Of a stretch of 64,000 bases of DNA, positions 8,494 through 19,033 are shown piece after piece; the stretch's first letter is position 1; each line of letters begins with the position of its first letter. Both the position numbers and the translations under genes were made by a program. The notes beneath the pieces were generated by a model. That model searched no databases. It was given only the letters and a program-made list of their open reading frames with translations, and had not been told where the DNA came from. The stretch is from the NCBI GenBank assembly GCA_902573295.1, contig CACGJB010000001.1:62001-126000 (forward strand), read 5' to 3'. Source of the stretch: an uncultured Pelagibacteraceae bacterium. Lineage in GTDB: Bacteria; Pseudomonadota; Alphaproteobacteria; Pelagibacterales; Pelagibacteraceae.

Positions 8494-11400
8494 ATGTATA
8501 TAACTGAAGTTAGCATAAGAAGGCCGGTTGTAGCTTGGGTACTATCTTTAATACTTATTGTGTTTGGTCTATTTGTTTACTCAGAAGTACCAGTTAGGGA
8601 GTTACCCGATGGTTTACAGCCACCTGTAGTACAAGTTAAAGTTGATTATAAATCTGCTTCAGCTCCGATCATAGATCAGGAAATAACTCAAGTGATAGAA
8701 GACGTTATAGGTGGTGCTGAGGGAATAAAAAATATAGACTCTAAGTCTGAAAACGGCAGAAGTAGTATCAACATAGAGTTTGATACTGATATAGAGCTAG
8801 ATGATGCTGCTAATGATATAAGAGAAAGAGTAGCTAGAGTAGTTGATAATCTACCTTCTGAAGCTGATGCTCCACAAATTTTAAAACAAGCAGCTGGATT
8901 TACCACAACAATGTGGCTTTCGGTTTCATCTTCAACCTGGTCAGATTTAGAGCTTGGTGATTACGCAGATAGATATCTTATAGACTCTTTTTCAAGTGTA
9001 AAAAATGTTGGAAGAATTCTACTAGGTGGACTTAGAGAGCTTAGTGTTAGAGTTTGGATTGACCCTATTAAATTAGCCGCAAATAACATGACTATTCAAG
9101 AAGTAGAAAGTGCACTTAGGAATGAAAATATTAGTTTGCCCGCGGGGACCTTAGAAGCAGATAATATAGATTTAACGATTAATTTAGATAAATCTTATAC
9201 AAATATTGAAGAATTAAAATTTTTACCTATTAAAAGAACAAAAGATAAAGTTGTAAGATTATCAGATGTTGCAAATGTAGAATTTGGTCCTGTTTCTGAA
9301 AAAACATTATTTAAAGCTCAAAGTAAAAATAATTTAAATCAGAAAACAGTTGGTATAGGAATTTACGCAAAAAGTGGTGCCTCAACAGTTGAGCTTTCAA
9401 AAGAAATTCAAAAAAAAATTATTGAAGTAAGAAAAACATTACCCGAAGGCTTAAAGTTAGAAGTTTCATTTAATAGAGCCACATACGTTAATGCAGCAAT
9501 TAACGAAGTTTATAAAACTTTAGCAATAGCCTTTGTTTTAGTTGTAATAATAATTTATTTATTTTTAGGTAATATTAAAGCAGTGATTGTTCCTGCAGTT
9601 GCACTGCCCGTAAGTTTAATTGCATCTTTTCTTGGAATTTATCTGTTCGATCTATCTATTAATATTTTTGTTTTACTTAGCTTTATACTTGCAATTGGAA
9701 TTATTACTGATGACTCGGTCATAATGACTGACGCAATTTACAGAAGAATAGAAAATGGAGAAAACTCATTAGCAGCAGCTTACAACGGTTCAAAACAAAT
9801 TACCTTTGCAATTATTGCAACGACTTTAATCTTACTTGCTGTTTTTATTCCATTAATATTTATCAAAGGAATATCTGGAACTTTATTTAGAGAAACTGCT
9901 ATAGCTTTATCTTTCTCTATTGTAGTTTCATCTTTTGTTGCTTTAACTTTATCTCCAATGCTTGCGAGTAAATTTTTGAAAAAAAAATCAAGTAATGGTT
10001 TTTTTGTAAAAAAATTTAATATTTTTTTTCAGGGTTTTTCAAATTTTTATAAAGAAACATTAAATTATTGGATTAATAAAAAAAAAACTATAATAACTTT
10101 TATTTTTTTAATCATAGCTGGATCTGTAGCTTTATTCGTGTATACAACTAAAGAGCTGCTTCCAAAAGAAGATAGAGGTGTTTATTTGGTTATTGGTTTC
10201 ACCGATGAAGGAAGTTCATTTGACTATACTCAACAAAGAGCTCAAGATGTAGAGAAGAGATTACTTCCATTGCTACAAGCTGAGGATAGTCCTTATAATA
10301 GATTTATAATGAGAGTTCCAGGTTTTGGTAGTTCTGCAAATTCATTTAATAGTTTTATTATTATTGCTTTACTGGACGATTGGAAAAAACGAGACAAAGA
10401 TGCTTTGACAATTATGAGACAAGCTATAGGCAAGATAGTAACTGTTCCTCAAACTCTAGCTTTTCCAATCTCTCCTCAAGGGATAAGGGTTTCCAATTAT
10501 AATAAACCAGTCCAAATGGTAATTTTAGGAAGCACTTATGAAGAATTAGAAAGCATTCAAAAAGAAGTTATAAGTAAACTAAGAAGAAATAGAGGATTAT
10601 CAAGAATTGAATCAGATTATAATAGAAATAAACCAGAAGTAAAATTAGTGATCAATAAAAATAAAGCAAAAGATTTAGGTATATCGACTAGATCTATTGG
10701 TCAAACATTGGAAACTTTATATGGTGGTAAAAGAGTTACTACATTTAACAAATTAGGAAAAGAATATCCAATTATTCTCCAGCAATATCTAGTGGATAGA
10801 AAAGATAAAGATAGCTTAAGTAAATTATTTGTCAGATCAAGCATAACTGGTGAATTGATCTCACTATCAAATTTAGTTGATTTAAAAGAAGAGGGATCTG
10901 CAAAAGAATTGGCAAGATATGATAGACAAAGAGCAGTAACTATTTCTGCAAATGTGAATGAAAATTACTCTTTGTTTGAAGCAATTGAATACCTAGAAAA
11001 TATTATGGCAGAAGTTGCGCCTAATAATCAAATTACCTGGAAAGGTGAGTCAGAAGAGATAAAAGAAACCACAAATGAACTATATTTAATATTTGCCCTT
11101 GGGTTATTGACTGCTTATTTAGTTATGGCAGCAACATTTAACTCTTTTGTCCACCCATTTATAATTATGCTTACAGTTCCATTGGCTGTTTTTGGAGGAT
11201 TAGTATTTATTCTATTTTTAAATAGTTCGATAAATATTTTTTCTCAAATCGCTTTAGTAATTCTAATCGGTATATCGACAAAAAACAGTATTCTAATTGT
11301 TGATTATGCAAATCAAATTAGAACTACTGGAAAAGAAATTCAAGCTTCAGTTAAAGAAGCGTGCGAACTAAGGTTTAGACCTATTATGATGACATCTATA

Positions 11401-11622
11401 AGTACAATGATAGCAATGTTGCCTCTAGTTATTGGAAATATTGGACCAGGTGCTGGGGAAGCTTCTAGGTTAGCTGTTGGATCGACAATACTTGGAGGAA
11501 TGATAATATCAACGTTCTTCACACTTTATGTAACCCCAACAATGTACTTAACTCTTGCAAAAAATAGTAAAAGAATTGATGCTGTTGATGTTGAACTAAA
11601 AAAACAACTTTCTAAAAAATAA
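8494..11622 (+). CDS. RND family efflux permease (AcrB/HAE1-like)
   Basis: 1042 aa; SIRRPVVAWVLSLILIVFG, GIITDDSVIMTDAIYRRIENG, two 6-TM blocks. Confidence 0.92.
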   Translation: MYITEVSIRRPVVAWVLSLILIVFGLFVYSEVPVRELPDGLQPPVVQVKVDYKSASAPIIDQEITQVIEDVIGGAEGIKNIDSKSENGRSSINIEFDTDIELDDAANDIRERVARVVDNLPSEADAPQILKQAAGFTTTMWLSVSSSTWSDLELGDYADRYLIDSFSSVKNVGRILLGGLRELSVRVWIDPIKLAANNMTIQEVESALRNENISLPAGTLEADNIDLTINLDKSYTNIEELKFLPIKRTKDKVVRLSDVANVEFGPVSEKTLFKAQSKNNLNQKTVGIGIYAKSGASTVELSKEIQKKIIEVRKTLPEGLKLEVSFNRATYVNAAINEVYKTLAIAFVLVVIIIYLFLGNIKAVIVPAVALPVSLIASFLGIYLFDLSINIFVLLSFILAIGIITDDSVIMTDAIYRRIENGENSLAAAYNGSKQITFAIIATTLILLAVFIPLIFIKGISGTLFRETAIALSFSIVVSSFVALTLSPMLASKFLKKKSSNGFFVKKFNIFFQGFSNFYKETLNYWINKKKTIITFIFLIIAGSVALFVYTTKELLPKEDRGVYLVIGFTDEGSSFDYTQQRAQDVEKRLLPLLQAEDSPYNRFIMRVPGFGSSANSFNSFIIIALLDDWKKRDKDALTIMRQAIGKIVTVPQTLAFPISPQGIRVSNYNKPVQMVILGSTYEELESIQKEVISKLRRNRGLSRIESDYNRNKPEVKLVINKNKAKDLGISTRSIGQTLETLYGGKRVTTFNKLGKEYPIILQQYLVDRKDKDSLSKLFVRSSITGELISLSNLVDLKEEGSAKELARYDRQRAVTISANVNENYSLFEAIEYLENIMAEVAPNNQITWKGESEEIKETTNELYLIFALGLLTAYLVMAATFNSFVHPFIIMLTVPLAVFGGLVFILFLNSSINIFSQIALVILIGISTKNSILIVDYANQIRTTGKEIQASVKEACELRFRPIMMTSISTMIAMLPLVIGNIGPGAGEASRLAVGSTILGGMIISTFFTLYVTPTMYLTLAKNSKRIDAVDVELKKQLSKK

Positions 11623-12211
11623 TATATTTTGAAGTTGATAAAGAATTTTTACATTCTGATAACTGTTGCTTATAAATATTTGACTGTTTCTCCACTCTTT
11701 TGGCTAAATTAATAACTTTTTTATTATTTTTATAATTTTTATAATTGCCCCACCCTTCATGATAAGCAATATACTGCTTGAAAGCATCTTTTTTTGAAAC
11801 CTTTAAAATTTTTTTGGTTTTGTTTGTATACCAACCAATAAAATCAACACTATCTTTAAATCTTGTCCTGGTAGCAAACTTATTTCCAGTTTCTTCTTTA
11901 TATTGTTTCCATGTTCCTTTTACAGCCTGTGAATACCCAAAAGAACTCGACGGCCTTTTATATGGCACCACTTTAAATAGTTTTTGTCTTGGAGGTTTTG
12001 CAAACCTATTAAAACTGGACTCCATTTTTATAATAGCAAGTTGTAAATAAACTGGAGTACCCCATTTTTTCTCAGCTTTTTTTGCGTGTTTATACCAAAG
12101 ATACCTTTCATCGAATATTGAGCAACTATTTGACGTATTTTTTGGAATAGACGAACATCCTGAAATAAAAATTATTAAAATAAATAAATAATTAATTTTT
12201 AAAATTTTCAT
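11612..12211 (-). CDS. lytic transglycosylase (SLT-domain) lipoprotein
   Basis: 199 aa; lipobox FISGCSS; LAIIKMESSFN, SFGYSQAVKGTWKQY, AYHEGWGNY. Confidence 0.78.
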   Translation of the reverse strand: MKILKINYLFILIIFISGCSSIPKNTSNSCSIFDERYLWYKHAKKAEKKWGTPVYLQLAIIKMESSFNRFAKPPRQKLFKVVPYKRPSSSFGYSQAVKGTWKQYKEETGNKFATRTRFKDSVDFIGWYTNKTKKILKVSKKDAFKQYIAYHEGWGNYKNYKNNKKVINLAKRVEKQSNIYKQQLSECKNSLSTSKYIIF

Positions 12212-12611
12212 TTTTTTTAAAAAAGTAAAATATAATTATGGCTATAATTACACCTGCTAGATTTCCAAAGAAATCTTGAAATTCAAAACTTCTATTGGGT
12301 ACAAAGTATTGTAATACCTCAAGTAAAATAGATAAAAATATCAAGTATAAACTTAAAATATTAAATTGATTATTTTTTCTAAAAGTTAAAAAACCAATAA
12401 CTGAAAGAACTATGTATGCATATAAGTGATTTGTTGAAATAATAAAATCTGGAGTTATTTGAGGCTGTAAACTTATATCTTTATATAAAAACCAGCCTAG
12501 CACGCTACCAGGAAACAAATATAAAAAAATTAAAATCAAATTGCATAAATAAAAAATAAATTTATATTTCGAAAAGTAATTAATCATTAATAATATAGTT
12601 TTATTTATCAA
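12192..12611 (-). CDS. VanZ-like membrane protein
   Basis: 139 aa, 4 TM segments, VLQYFVPNRSFEFQDFFGNLAGV pattern. Confidence 0.7.
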   Translation of the reverse strand: MINKTILLMINYFSKYKFIFYLCNLILIFLYLFPGSVLGWFLYKDISLQPQITPDFIISTNHLYAYIVLSVIGFLTFRKNNQFNILSLYLIFLSILLEVLQYFVPNRSFEFQDFFGNLAGVIIAIIIFYFFKKNENFKN

Positions 12612-12632
12612 ATTAATTTAAAAGATAAACAA

Positions 12633-13340
12633 ATGAGTTATTTAATTTTAGTAAGACACGGTCAAAGTGTATGGAATCTTGAGAAGAAATTTACTGGATG
12701 GGTTGATGTAAATCTAACAGAAAATGGGAAATCAGAAGCAAAAAAAGCTGGTGAATTAATAAAACAAGAAAAAATTGAAGTTAATCTTTATTACTCGTCC
12801 TTTCAACTAAGAGCTAAAAATACTTTAAAAATTATACAAGAAGAATTGCAAGATTTTAAAGAAGTGAAGAATGCATGGGAATTAAACGAAAGACATTATG
12901 GAGCTCTTACTGGATTAAATAAAGAAGAAATGAAAAAAAAACTTGGAGAAGAAAAAGTTCATCAATTTAGACGTTCTTGGGATCAAAGACCCGACCCTTT
13001 AGATAAAAAAAATCCTTATCATCCGCTCAATATTGAAACTTACAAAGAAGTTCCTCCTGAAAAAATTCCTGACACTGAATCACTAAAAGATACATATGAA
13101 AGAGTAATAAAATTTTATAAAAAGGAGATAGAAAATAAAACAACTGAAAATATTCTTATTTCAGCTCATGGAAACTCTATAAGAGCTCTTTGTAAATATT
13201 TGTTCAATTTAAATGACAATGAAATCTCTAAACTTGAAATACCTACAGGAAACCCTCTTTTAATTGATTTAGAAAATAACAAAATTTCTAATTGCAAATA
13301 TCTTGATCAAGAAAGAGCTAAAGATCTTTTAGTTTTTTAA
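12633..13340 (+). CDS. gpmA: 2,3-bisphosphoglycerate-dependent phosphoglycerate mutase
   Basis: LVRHGQSVWNLEKKFTGWVDVNLTE, NERHYGALTGLNK, SAHGNSIRAL. Confidence 0.95.
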   Translation: MSYLILVRHGQSVWNLEKKFTGWVDVNLTENGKSEAKKAGELIKQEKIEVNLYYSSFQLRAKNTLKIIQEELQDFKEVKNAWELNERHYGALTGLNKEEMKKKLGEEKVHQFRRSWDQRPDPLDKKNPYHPLNIETYKEVPPEKIPDTESLKDTYERVIKFYKKEIENKTTENILISAHGNSIRALCKYLFNLNDNEISKLEIPTGNPLLIDLENNKISNCKYLDQERAKDLLVF

Positions 13341-14007
13341 AAATATCCAGATCAGTTAAATGATAAAAATCTTGTTGGCTTTCAAAACCATACAACTTTT
13401 TTTGATCTAATAGTTTATTCCAAATTTCCAAAATAGAATAATTTTCTATTTTATTTCTCACAAATAATTTTTTATTAATAATTTGACACCCAATATAAAT
13501 TAATTCTTTTTGTACCTCTTTGTTAATTAAATTATTTTTCAAATTGAAATCTCCTTTTAATTTTTTGTCAAAACTTAATTTTTTATTGGCTAAGAGAAGG
13601 ATGTTTTCTAACTTTTCAGAAAAATACATTTTTTCCATTTTTAATATCTCGTCTTTATAGTCATTACTCCAGATTGTATCAGGATTAAAAATTATAAAAT
13701 CATTTTCATTAGATAGTTGGATCATATTTTGAATACCTCCCCCTGTATCTAAAATATGCTCACCATCCTCAATTATTTTGATATCCATATTAAAATTTTT
13801 ACTTTCTAAAAAAATTGAAAATTGATCCTTTAAATAAAAAGTATTTATTAAGATTTTTTGAATACCTAGTTTTTTAATTAAATTAATACATCTCTCCAAC
13901 ATACTTACATCTTTAATCTCCAATAAGGGCTTGGGGGTATTTAAAGTAATTGGATTTAATCTTTTGCCAAAACCTGCACATAAAATTAAAGCTGTATTTA
14001 TTCTCAC
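13318..14007 (-). CDS. murU: nucleotidyltransferase, MurU-like (MurNAc-1-P uridylyltransferase)
   Basis: ALILCAGFGKRLNPITLNTPKPLLEI; paired with the AmgK-like kinase and tsaE. Confidence 0.75.
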   Translation of the reverse strand: MRINTALILCAGFGKRLNPITLNTPKPLLEIKDVSMLERCINLIKKLGIQKILINTFYLKDQFSIFLESKNFNMDIKIIEDGEHILDTGGGIQNMIQLSNENDFIIFNPDTIWSNDYKDEILKMEKMYFSEKLENILLLANKKLSFDKKLKGDFNLKNNLINKEVQKELIYIGCQIINKKLFVRNKIENYSILEIWNKLLDQKKLYGFESQQDFYHLTDLDIFKKLKDL

Positions 14008-14011
14008 TACT

Positions 14012-14956
14012 CTACCTTATAAATTTTGGAAAATTATTTTTTAATAGCAACATCAAATTATTGAATTCGTTTTGCCCTTTAATTCTATGATTAATCATTT
14101 CCCAAGCGTAGGGAATTAATTTAAGATATTTTTTTTTATTATCTCTTGCAGCTAAACGCATAAATATACCAATTATTTTTAAATTCCTTAAAACAGATAA
14201 TATTTCAAAATCTTTTCTAAATTTTTTTAAATCAATTTTTCTATTTGTTTTGACGTAAAATTTAAATACCTTCTCTTTAAATTCATTAGATGTTTTTAAT
14301 CTTACGTCGTCAATTAAAGATGCTAAATCGTAAGCTCTGTTGCCAATTAGTGCATCTTGAGTATCTATCACTGCAATTTTTTTGTTGTGATACATCAAAT
14401 TTGAAACATGAAAATCTCTATGGACAAATGTAACATTTTTATAATTTAATTTTGATAATAAGTTTTTTATCTCTAATCTAAATTTTTTTTTAAATTTAAT
14501 ACTTTTGAATTTAGTTAATTTCTTTGGTGCATACCAGTCACAAAAAAGTTTAGTTTCATCAAGCAAAATTTTGTTATTGTATTCTTGAATTTTATATAAT
14601 TTATTTTTAAAATTTTTTACTTTTTTATCTTTTATTAATTGTATTTTATTTAAAATTTTTATTATCTTTTTAAAAATGACATATTTATTATTGTTTTTGT
14701 TTTTTAAAATTTGAAATAAAGTTTGATCTCCAAAGTCATTTATTTCTATATAGTTATTAATGTAATTTTCGCTTAATAGATTTGGTGCTAAAATTTTATT
14801 TTTAATAAAAATTTTATTTATCGCATCATAAATTAGAAGATTTTTTAACTTTTCTTTCTTAGAAATTACTACAATTGATTTGTTATCTTTATTTCTATAA
14901 AATTCTCTAAAAGATGCATCACCTTTTATTTTTTCCAATTTTGTTAAGCTTTTCAT
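14012..14956 (-). CDS. amgK: sugar kinase, AmgK-like (aminoglycoside phosphotransferase fold)
   Basis: 314 aa; VHRDFHVSNLMYH...AVIDTQDALIGNRAYDLASLIDD; gene neighbourhood with murU and tsaE. Confidence 0.75.
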   Translation of the reverse strand: MKSLTKLEKIKGDASFREFYRNKDNKSIVVISKKEKLKNLLIYDAINKIFIKNKILAPNLLSENYINNYIEINDFGDQTLFQILKNKNNNKYVIFKKIIKILNKIQLIKDKKVKNFKNKLYKIQEYNNKILLDETKLFCDWYAPKKLTKFKSIKFKKKFRLEIKNLLSKLNYKNVTFVHRDFHVSNLMYHNKKIAVIDTQDALIGNRAYDLASLIDDVRLKTSNEFKEKVFKFYVKTNRKIDLKKFRKDFEILSVLRNLKIIGIFMRLAARDNKKKYLKLIPYAWEMINHRIKGQNEFNNLMLLLKNNFPKFIR

Positions 14957-14972
14957 CAGAATAATTTTTAAT

Positions 14973-15422
14973 TTAAACTTTTATATCTACACTTCTATCA
15001 TTTAAATCATTTAAATAATTAAAAGTTAAATCTATAGATTTTATCTTCTGAGTATCAGTTATTAATTGTGGCCATTCTATAAGTGTTATTAATTTATTAT
15101 CTTTTTCAAAAATATCTAAGTTATTGATATCTTCTTTCCTATTAATTCTAAACAGATCATAATGTTTTATTCTAATATCTTTCAATTGATATTCATTTAA
15201 TAAACTAAAAGTAGGGCTTGTAATTTCTGTTTGTGTTAAATTATTTGTTTTTTGATACTCATTTATAAAGTATTTTACAAAAGTAGTTTTACCAACACCC
15301 ATCTCTCCATATAAAAAAACAAACTCACCACCTTTGAGATATTTTGTAAATTCTTTAGCTAATTCTTTAGTTAACTTCTCTGAAGTGATATCTATTTTGC
15401 TATCTTTAATAGCGATAGGCAT
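14973..15422 (-). CDS. tsaE: tRNA t6A biosynthesis ATPase TsaE
   Basis: [42 protein letters not shown]. Start placed at internal Met (MPIAIKD...), since the longer ORF extends into ahcY. Confidence 0.9.
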   Translation of the reverse strand: MPIAIKDSKIDITSEKLTKELAKEFTKYLKGGEFVFLYGEMGVGKTTFVKYFINEYQKTNNLTQTEITSPTFSLLNEYQLKDIRIKHYDLFRINRKEDINNLDIFEKDNKLITLIEWPQLITDTQKIKSIDLTFNYLNDLNDRSVDIKV

Positions 15423-16692
15423 CTGGTTTGAAAGGACCTTCTGTTTCAACACTTATATAGTCTGCTTGTTCTTTTGATAATTTTGTTAGTTTTGCACCAA
15501 CTTTTTTTAAATGCAAAGTTGCTACTTTTTCATCTAAATGTTTTGGTAGTACATAAACTTTATTTTCATAATTTTTATGATTATGCCAAAGTTCTATTTG
15601 TGCAATAACTTGATTAGTAAATGAAGCACTCATTACAAAACTTGGGTGTCCAGTTGCACAACCAAGATTAACTAATCTTCCTTCAGCTAATAAAATAATT
15701 CTTTTGCCACTAGGCAACTCTATTTCATGTACTTGAGGTTTTACCTCAGTCCACTTATAATTCTTAAGAGCTTCAACTTGTATTTCATTATCAAAGTGAC
15801 CAATATTACATAGGATGGCTCTATCTTTCATGTCTCTCATGTGATCTGCGGTAACAATGTCTTTGTTCCCTGTTGCTGTTACAACGATATCGGCTCTACT
15901 TATAGCCTCCTCCATTAATACAACTTCGTAACCTTCCATTGCAGCTTGGAGAGCACAAATAGGATCTGCTTCTGTAACTAAAACTCTAGCACCACTTTGT
16001 CTTAAAGATGCGGCACTTCCTTTTCCAACGTCTCCAAAACCAGCAACGATTGCAATTTTTCCAGACATCATTACATCAGTAGCCCTTCTTATCCCGTCGA
16101 CCAAACTTTCTCTACATCCATACAAATTATCAAATTTTGATTTTGTAACAGAGTCATTCACATTTATTGCTGGAACCAAAAGAGATTTATCTTTTTCCAT
16201 TTTATTAAGTGCTTTAATTCCAGTAGTAGTTTCCTCTGAAACTCCTTTAATATCTTTCATTAAATCCTGATATTCGTTATGCATTATAGCTGTTAAATCT
16301 CCACCATCATCTAATAACATATTGGGCTTCCAATCTGGTTTTCCTACTATAGTTTGCTTAATACACCACAGATATTCTTCCTCTGTTTCACCTTTCCAAG
16401 CATAAACAGGGATCCCAGCCTTTGCAATTGCAGCAGCCGCATGATCTTGAGTTGAAAAAATATTACAAGAAGACCACCTTACTTCAGCACCTAATGCAAC
16501 TAAAGTTTCAATTAATACAGCAGTTTGAATTGTCATATGTAGACATCCAATAATTCTTGCACCTTTTAATGGTTTTTCCTTAGAATACTCTTCTCTTAAA
16601 GCCATTAAACCAGGCATTTCACTTTCAGCTATTGAAATTTCTTTCCTACCAAAATCTGCTTGAGATATATCTTTTACTTTATAATCTTCCAT
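15406..16692 (-). CDS. ahcY: S-adenosylhomocysteine hydrolase
   Basis: 428 aa; [31 protein letters not shown]-terminal FKPDAYRY. Confidence 0.97.
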   Translation of the reverse strand: MEDYKVKDISQADFGRKEISIAESEMPGLMALREEYSKEKPLKGARIIGCLHMTIQTAVLIETLVALGAEVRWSSCNIFSTQDHAAAAIAKAGIPVYAWKGETEEEYLWCIKQTIVGKPDWKPNMLLDDGGDLTAIMHNEYQDLMKDIKGVSEETTTGIKALNKMEKDKSLLVPAINVNDSVTKSKFDNLYGCRESLVDGIRRATDVMMSGKIAIVAGFGDVGKGSAASLRQSGARVLVTEADPICALQAAMEGYEVVLMEEAISRADIVVTATGNKDIVTADHMRDMKDRAILCNIGHFDNEIQVEALKNYKWTEVKPQVHEIELPSGKRIILLAEGRLVNLGCATGHPSFVMSASFTNQVIAQIELWHNHKNYENKVYVLPKHLDEKVATLHLKKVGAKLTKLSKEQADYISVETEGPFKPDAYRY

Positions 16693-16734
16693 GGCAAGCT
16701 TTATACATGCAGGATTTTATTTATCAACATAAGA

Positions 16735-18276
16735 TTAAACATTGGGAAATCTTATTTCAATCATAGCTCCTTCTTTATCAATACGATTGGATGCTACAAT
16801 TTCACCATCATGAAGTTCAACCAAATTTTTGACTATGTTTAAACCTAGACCTGAATGTTCTCCAAATTTTTCAGGCCTATTACTATAAAATCTTTTAAAT
16901 ATTCTTGATGTATCTTTTTCTTTAAATCCTTGGCCTTCATCAATAATTTTGATTGATATTTGATTTTTTCCATTAATAGAAACATCAACAAAAACATTAC
17001 CACCATCTTTACTAAACGATATTGAATTATCTAATAAATTTGCAATTATTTGTTCAATTCTATTTTCTATACCATTTATTAAATATTTATCTTTTCCATC
17101 ATTTTTATATTCAATTTTTATGCCTTTTTTAACTTGATGAATATTATTATAATCATCAACAACAGATTGAATAATGGGTTGAATGTTAATTTTTTCCATT
17201 TGTTCTTTACTTAAAGCAACTTCATCTTTTAACATTTGTGAATAATCAGTAATTAATCTTTCTATTCTTTGCACATCATGACTTAGTATATTTAATAGTC
17301 TATTTCTTTGATCGTCATCATTTGTATCTTGCAAAATTTCTGAGGCACTTTTTAAAGATGCTAATGGATTTCTAATCTCATGGACCAAATCTGTCGAAAA
17401 ATTTTCTGCATGTGTAACTCTATTTTGAAGCTCATTTGTCATATCCTCTAAAGAATTTGATAAAAGTCCCAATTCATCATTTCTTTTTTTAAGATTTTCA
17501 ATACCTGTTTTGATTTGACTCTTTTCTTTAATACGAATTGTATATCCAACGAGATTTTGTATTGGTTTAATAAAGTATCTACTTAACACAAAAGAAAATA
17601 TTAATATTACAAATCCTACAGATATAGCTGTTCTTATTACAAATGCTTTTCTCTCATCTATCGCTGTTTTTATTTCATTTGCATTTTCTGTAATAGCTAC
17701 ATAACCAAGATTAATTTCATTATTTGTAACATTCTTAATTGTTGTTACATTAAATTGATTGAAATCTTCTTGAGTAAATGTGTAAGGGACTCCTAAATTT
17801 TCAGAACTAGAATAATTTTTTAATATATCTTTGAATGAAATAGGTTTTTTATCATCAATCTTTATATTTTTTTTCTCAGTAGTTTTTTCTATTTCCTCGT
17901 TATCTAAATTTTCAAATTCAATTTTATCAAGTCTTGTGGAGAATGATCTTGGATCAAGATCTAAAGTATCAGTGTCTCCAATAAGGTTAAGTTGATCGTC
18001 AAAAAATATTACTCTATCCAGATTTTGAAAAATAAATCTTGTGGAAAATAAAAATCTTCTGATATCATCAGATTGGAATTTTACATCTAGCCTGAAAATA
18101 TTATCAATAGTGTTGTTGATAATGTTTGAGTGATTTTGAGATTTTTTTTTTATCAAACTTGGTTGAATATTATTCAGATATATAAATGTGAATAATCCAA
18201 TAATTGTAAAAATTACAAAATTTATAAATAAAAATTTCTTTAATATAGAGAGAGTTTTTAAGTATTTACTAAACAT
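16735..18276 (-). CDS. chvG: sensor histidine kinase, ChvG-like
   Basis: 513 aa; two TMs, HAMP, LVHEIRNPLASLKSASEIL H-box, GLGLNIVKNLVELHDG; next to chvI. Confidence 0.88.
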   Translation of the reverse strand: MFSKYLKTLSILKKFLFINFVIFTIIGLFTFIYLNNIQPSLIKKKSQNHSNIINNTIDNIFRLDVKFQSDDIRRFLFSTRFIFQNLDRVIFFDDQLNLIGDTDTLDLDPRSFSTRLDKIEFENLDNEEIEKTTEKKNIKIDDKKPISFKDILKNYSSSENLGVPYTFTQEDFNQFNVTTIKNVTNNEINLGYVAITENANEIKTAIDERKAFVIRTAISVGFVILIFSFVLSRYFIKPIQNLVGYTIRIKEKSQIKTGIENLKKRNDELGLLSNSLEDMTNELQNRVTHAENFSTDLVHEIRNPLASLKSASEILQDTNDDDQRNRLLNILSHDVQRIERLITDYSQMLKDEVALSKEQMEKINIQPIIQSVVDDYNNIHQVKKGIKIEYKNDGKDKYLINGIENRIEQIIANLLDNSISFSKDGGNVFVDVSINGKNQISIKIIDEGQGFKEKDTSRIFKRFYSNRPEKFGEHSGLGLNIVKNLVELHDGEIVASNRIDKEGAMIEIRFPNV

Positions 18277-18983
18277 TAGCTAACATTCCATCTATATCCA
18301 CTACCATACCTAGTTTCAATAGCTGAAAAATCAGGATCTACTTTTTTAAATTTTTTTCTAATTCGTTTTACGTGACTATCAATGGTTCTATCTTCAATAT
18401 CTGTATCTTCTCGGTAAGCTATGTCCATAAGTTGAGCTCTTTCTTTAATTATACCGGGCCTCTTTGCTAATTCTTTAACGATTAAAAACTCAGTTGTTGT
18501 CAATTTATCAGGTAGCTGTTTTCCATTCCATTCACACTCGAGTTGTGATGGATCCAATTTTAATCTTCCATGAGATATCAGGCTTTTATTTTCCTCAAGA
18601 ATATTATTTGAATCTTTTTTTCTTAACTGCACTCTAATTCTTTCAATTAAAACTTTTATAGAAAAACCTCCTGATTTTTTAACAAAATCATCTGCGCCCA
18701 GCTTTAGACCTAACAACTCATCAATTTCATCATCTTTAGATGTTAAAAAAATTACTGGTAAGGAAGTTTTTTTTCGAAGTTTTTTTAGTAATTCTTCTCC
18801 ATCCATCTTAGGCATCTTTATATCTATAACTGCTAAGTCAGGTGGCATTCTGGTTAAACCGATTAATGCACTTTCACCATCAATGTATGTTTGAACTTTA
18901 AAACCCTCTTTTTCTAATGCGATACTTAAACTTGTTAAAATATTTCTATCGTCATCTATCAAAGCTATTGTTTGTTTTTGCAT
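18276..18983 (-). CDS. chvI: response regulator, ChvI-like (OmpR family)
   Basis: 235 aa; IALIDDDRNILTSL, receiver D, RYGSGYRWNV winged-helix end. Confidence 0.9.
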   Translation of the reverse strand: MQKQTIALIDDDRNILTSLSIALEKEGFKVQTYIDGESALIGLTRMPPDLAVIDIKMPKMDGEELLKKLRKKTSLPVIFLTSKDDEIDELLGLKLGADDFVKKSGGFSIKVLIERIRVQLRKKDSNNILEENKSLISHGRLKLDPSQLECEWNGKQLPDKLTTTEFLIVKELAKRPGIIKERAQLMDIAYREDTDIEDRTIDSHVKRIRKKFKKVDPDFSAIETRYGSGYRWNVS

Positions 18984-19033
18984 AAAGTAATTTAAAAATA
19001 CTAAATTGTTCTAATTTGGGCAATGTTATAAAT

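Noticed and set aside
16693-16734. Possible SAM/SAH riboswitch upstream of ahcY (CCTGCATGTATAAAGCTTGCCATGG)
   Set aside because: Only 42 nt between chvG and ahcY; the imperfect GCATG/CTTGC pairing does not match SAM-II and I could not fit it to SAH or SAM-V consensus.
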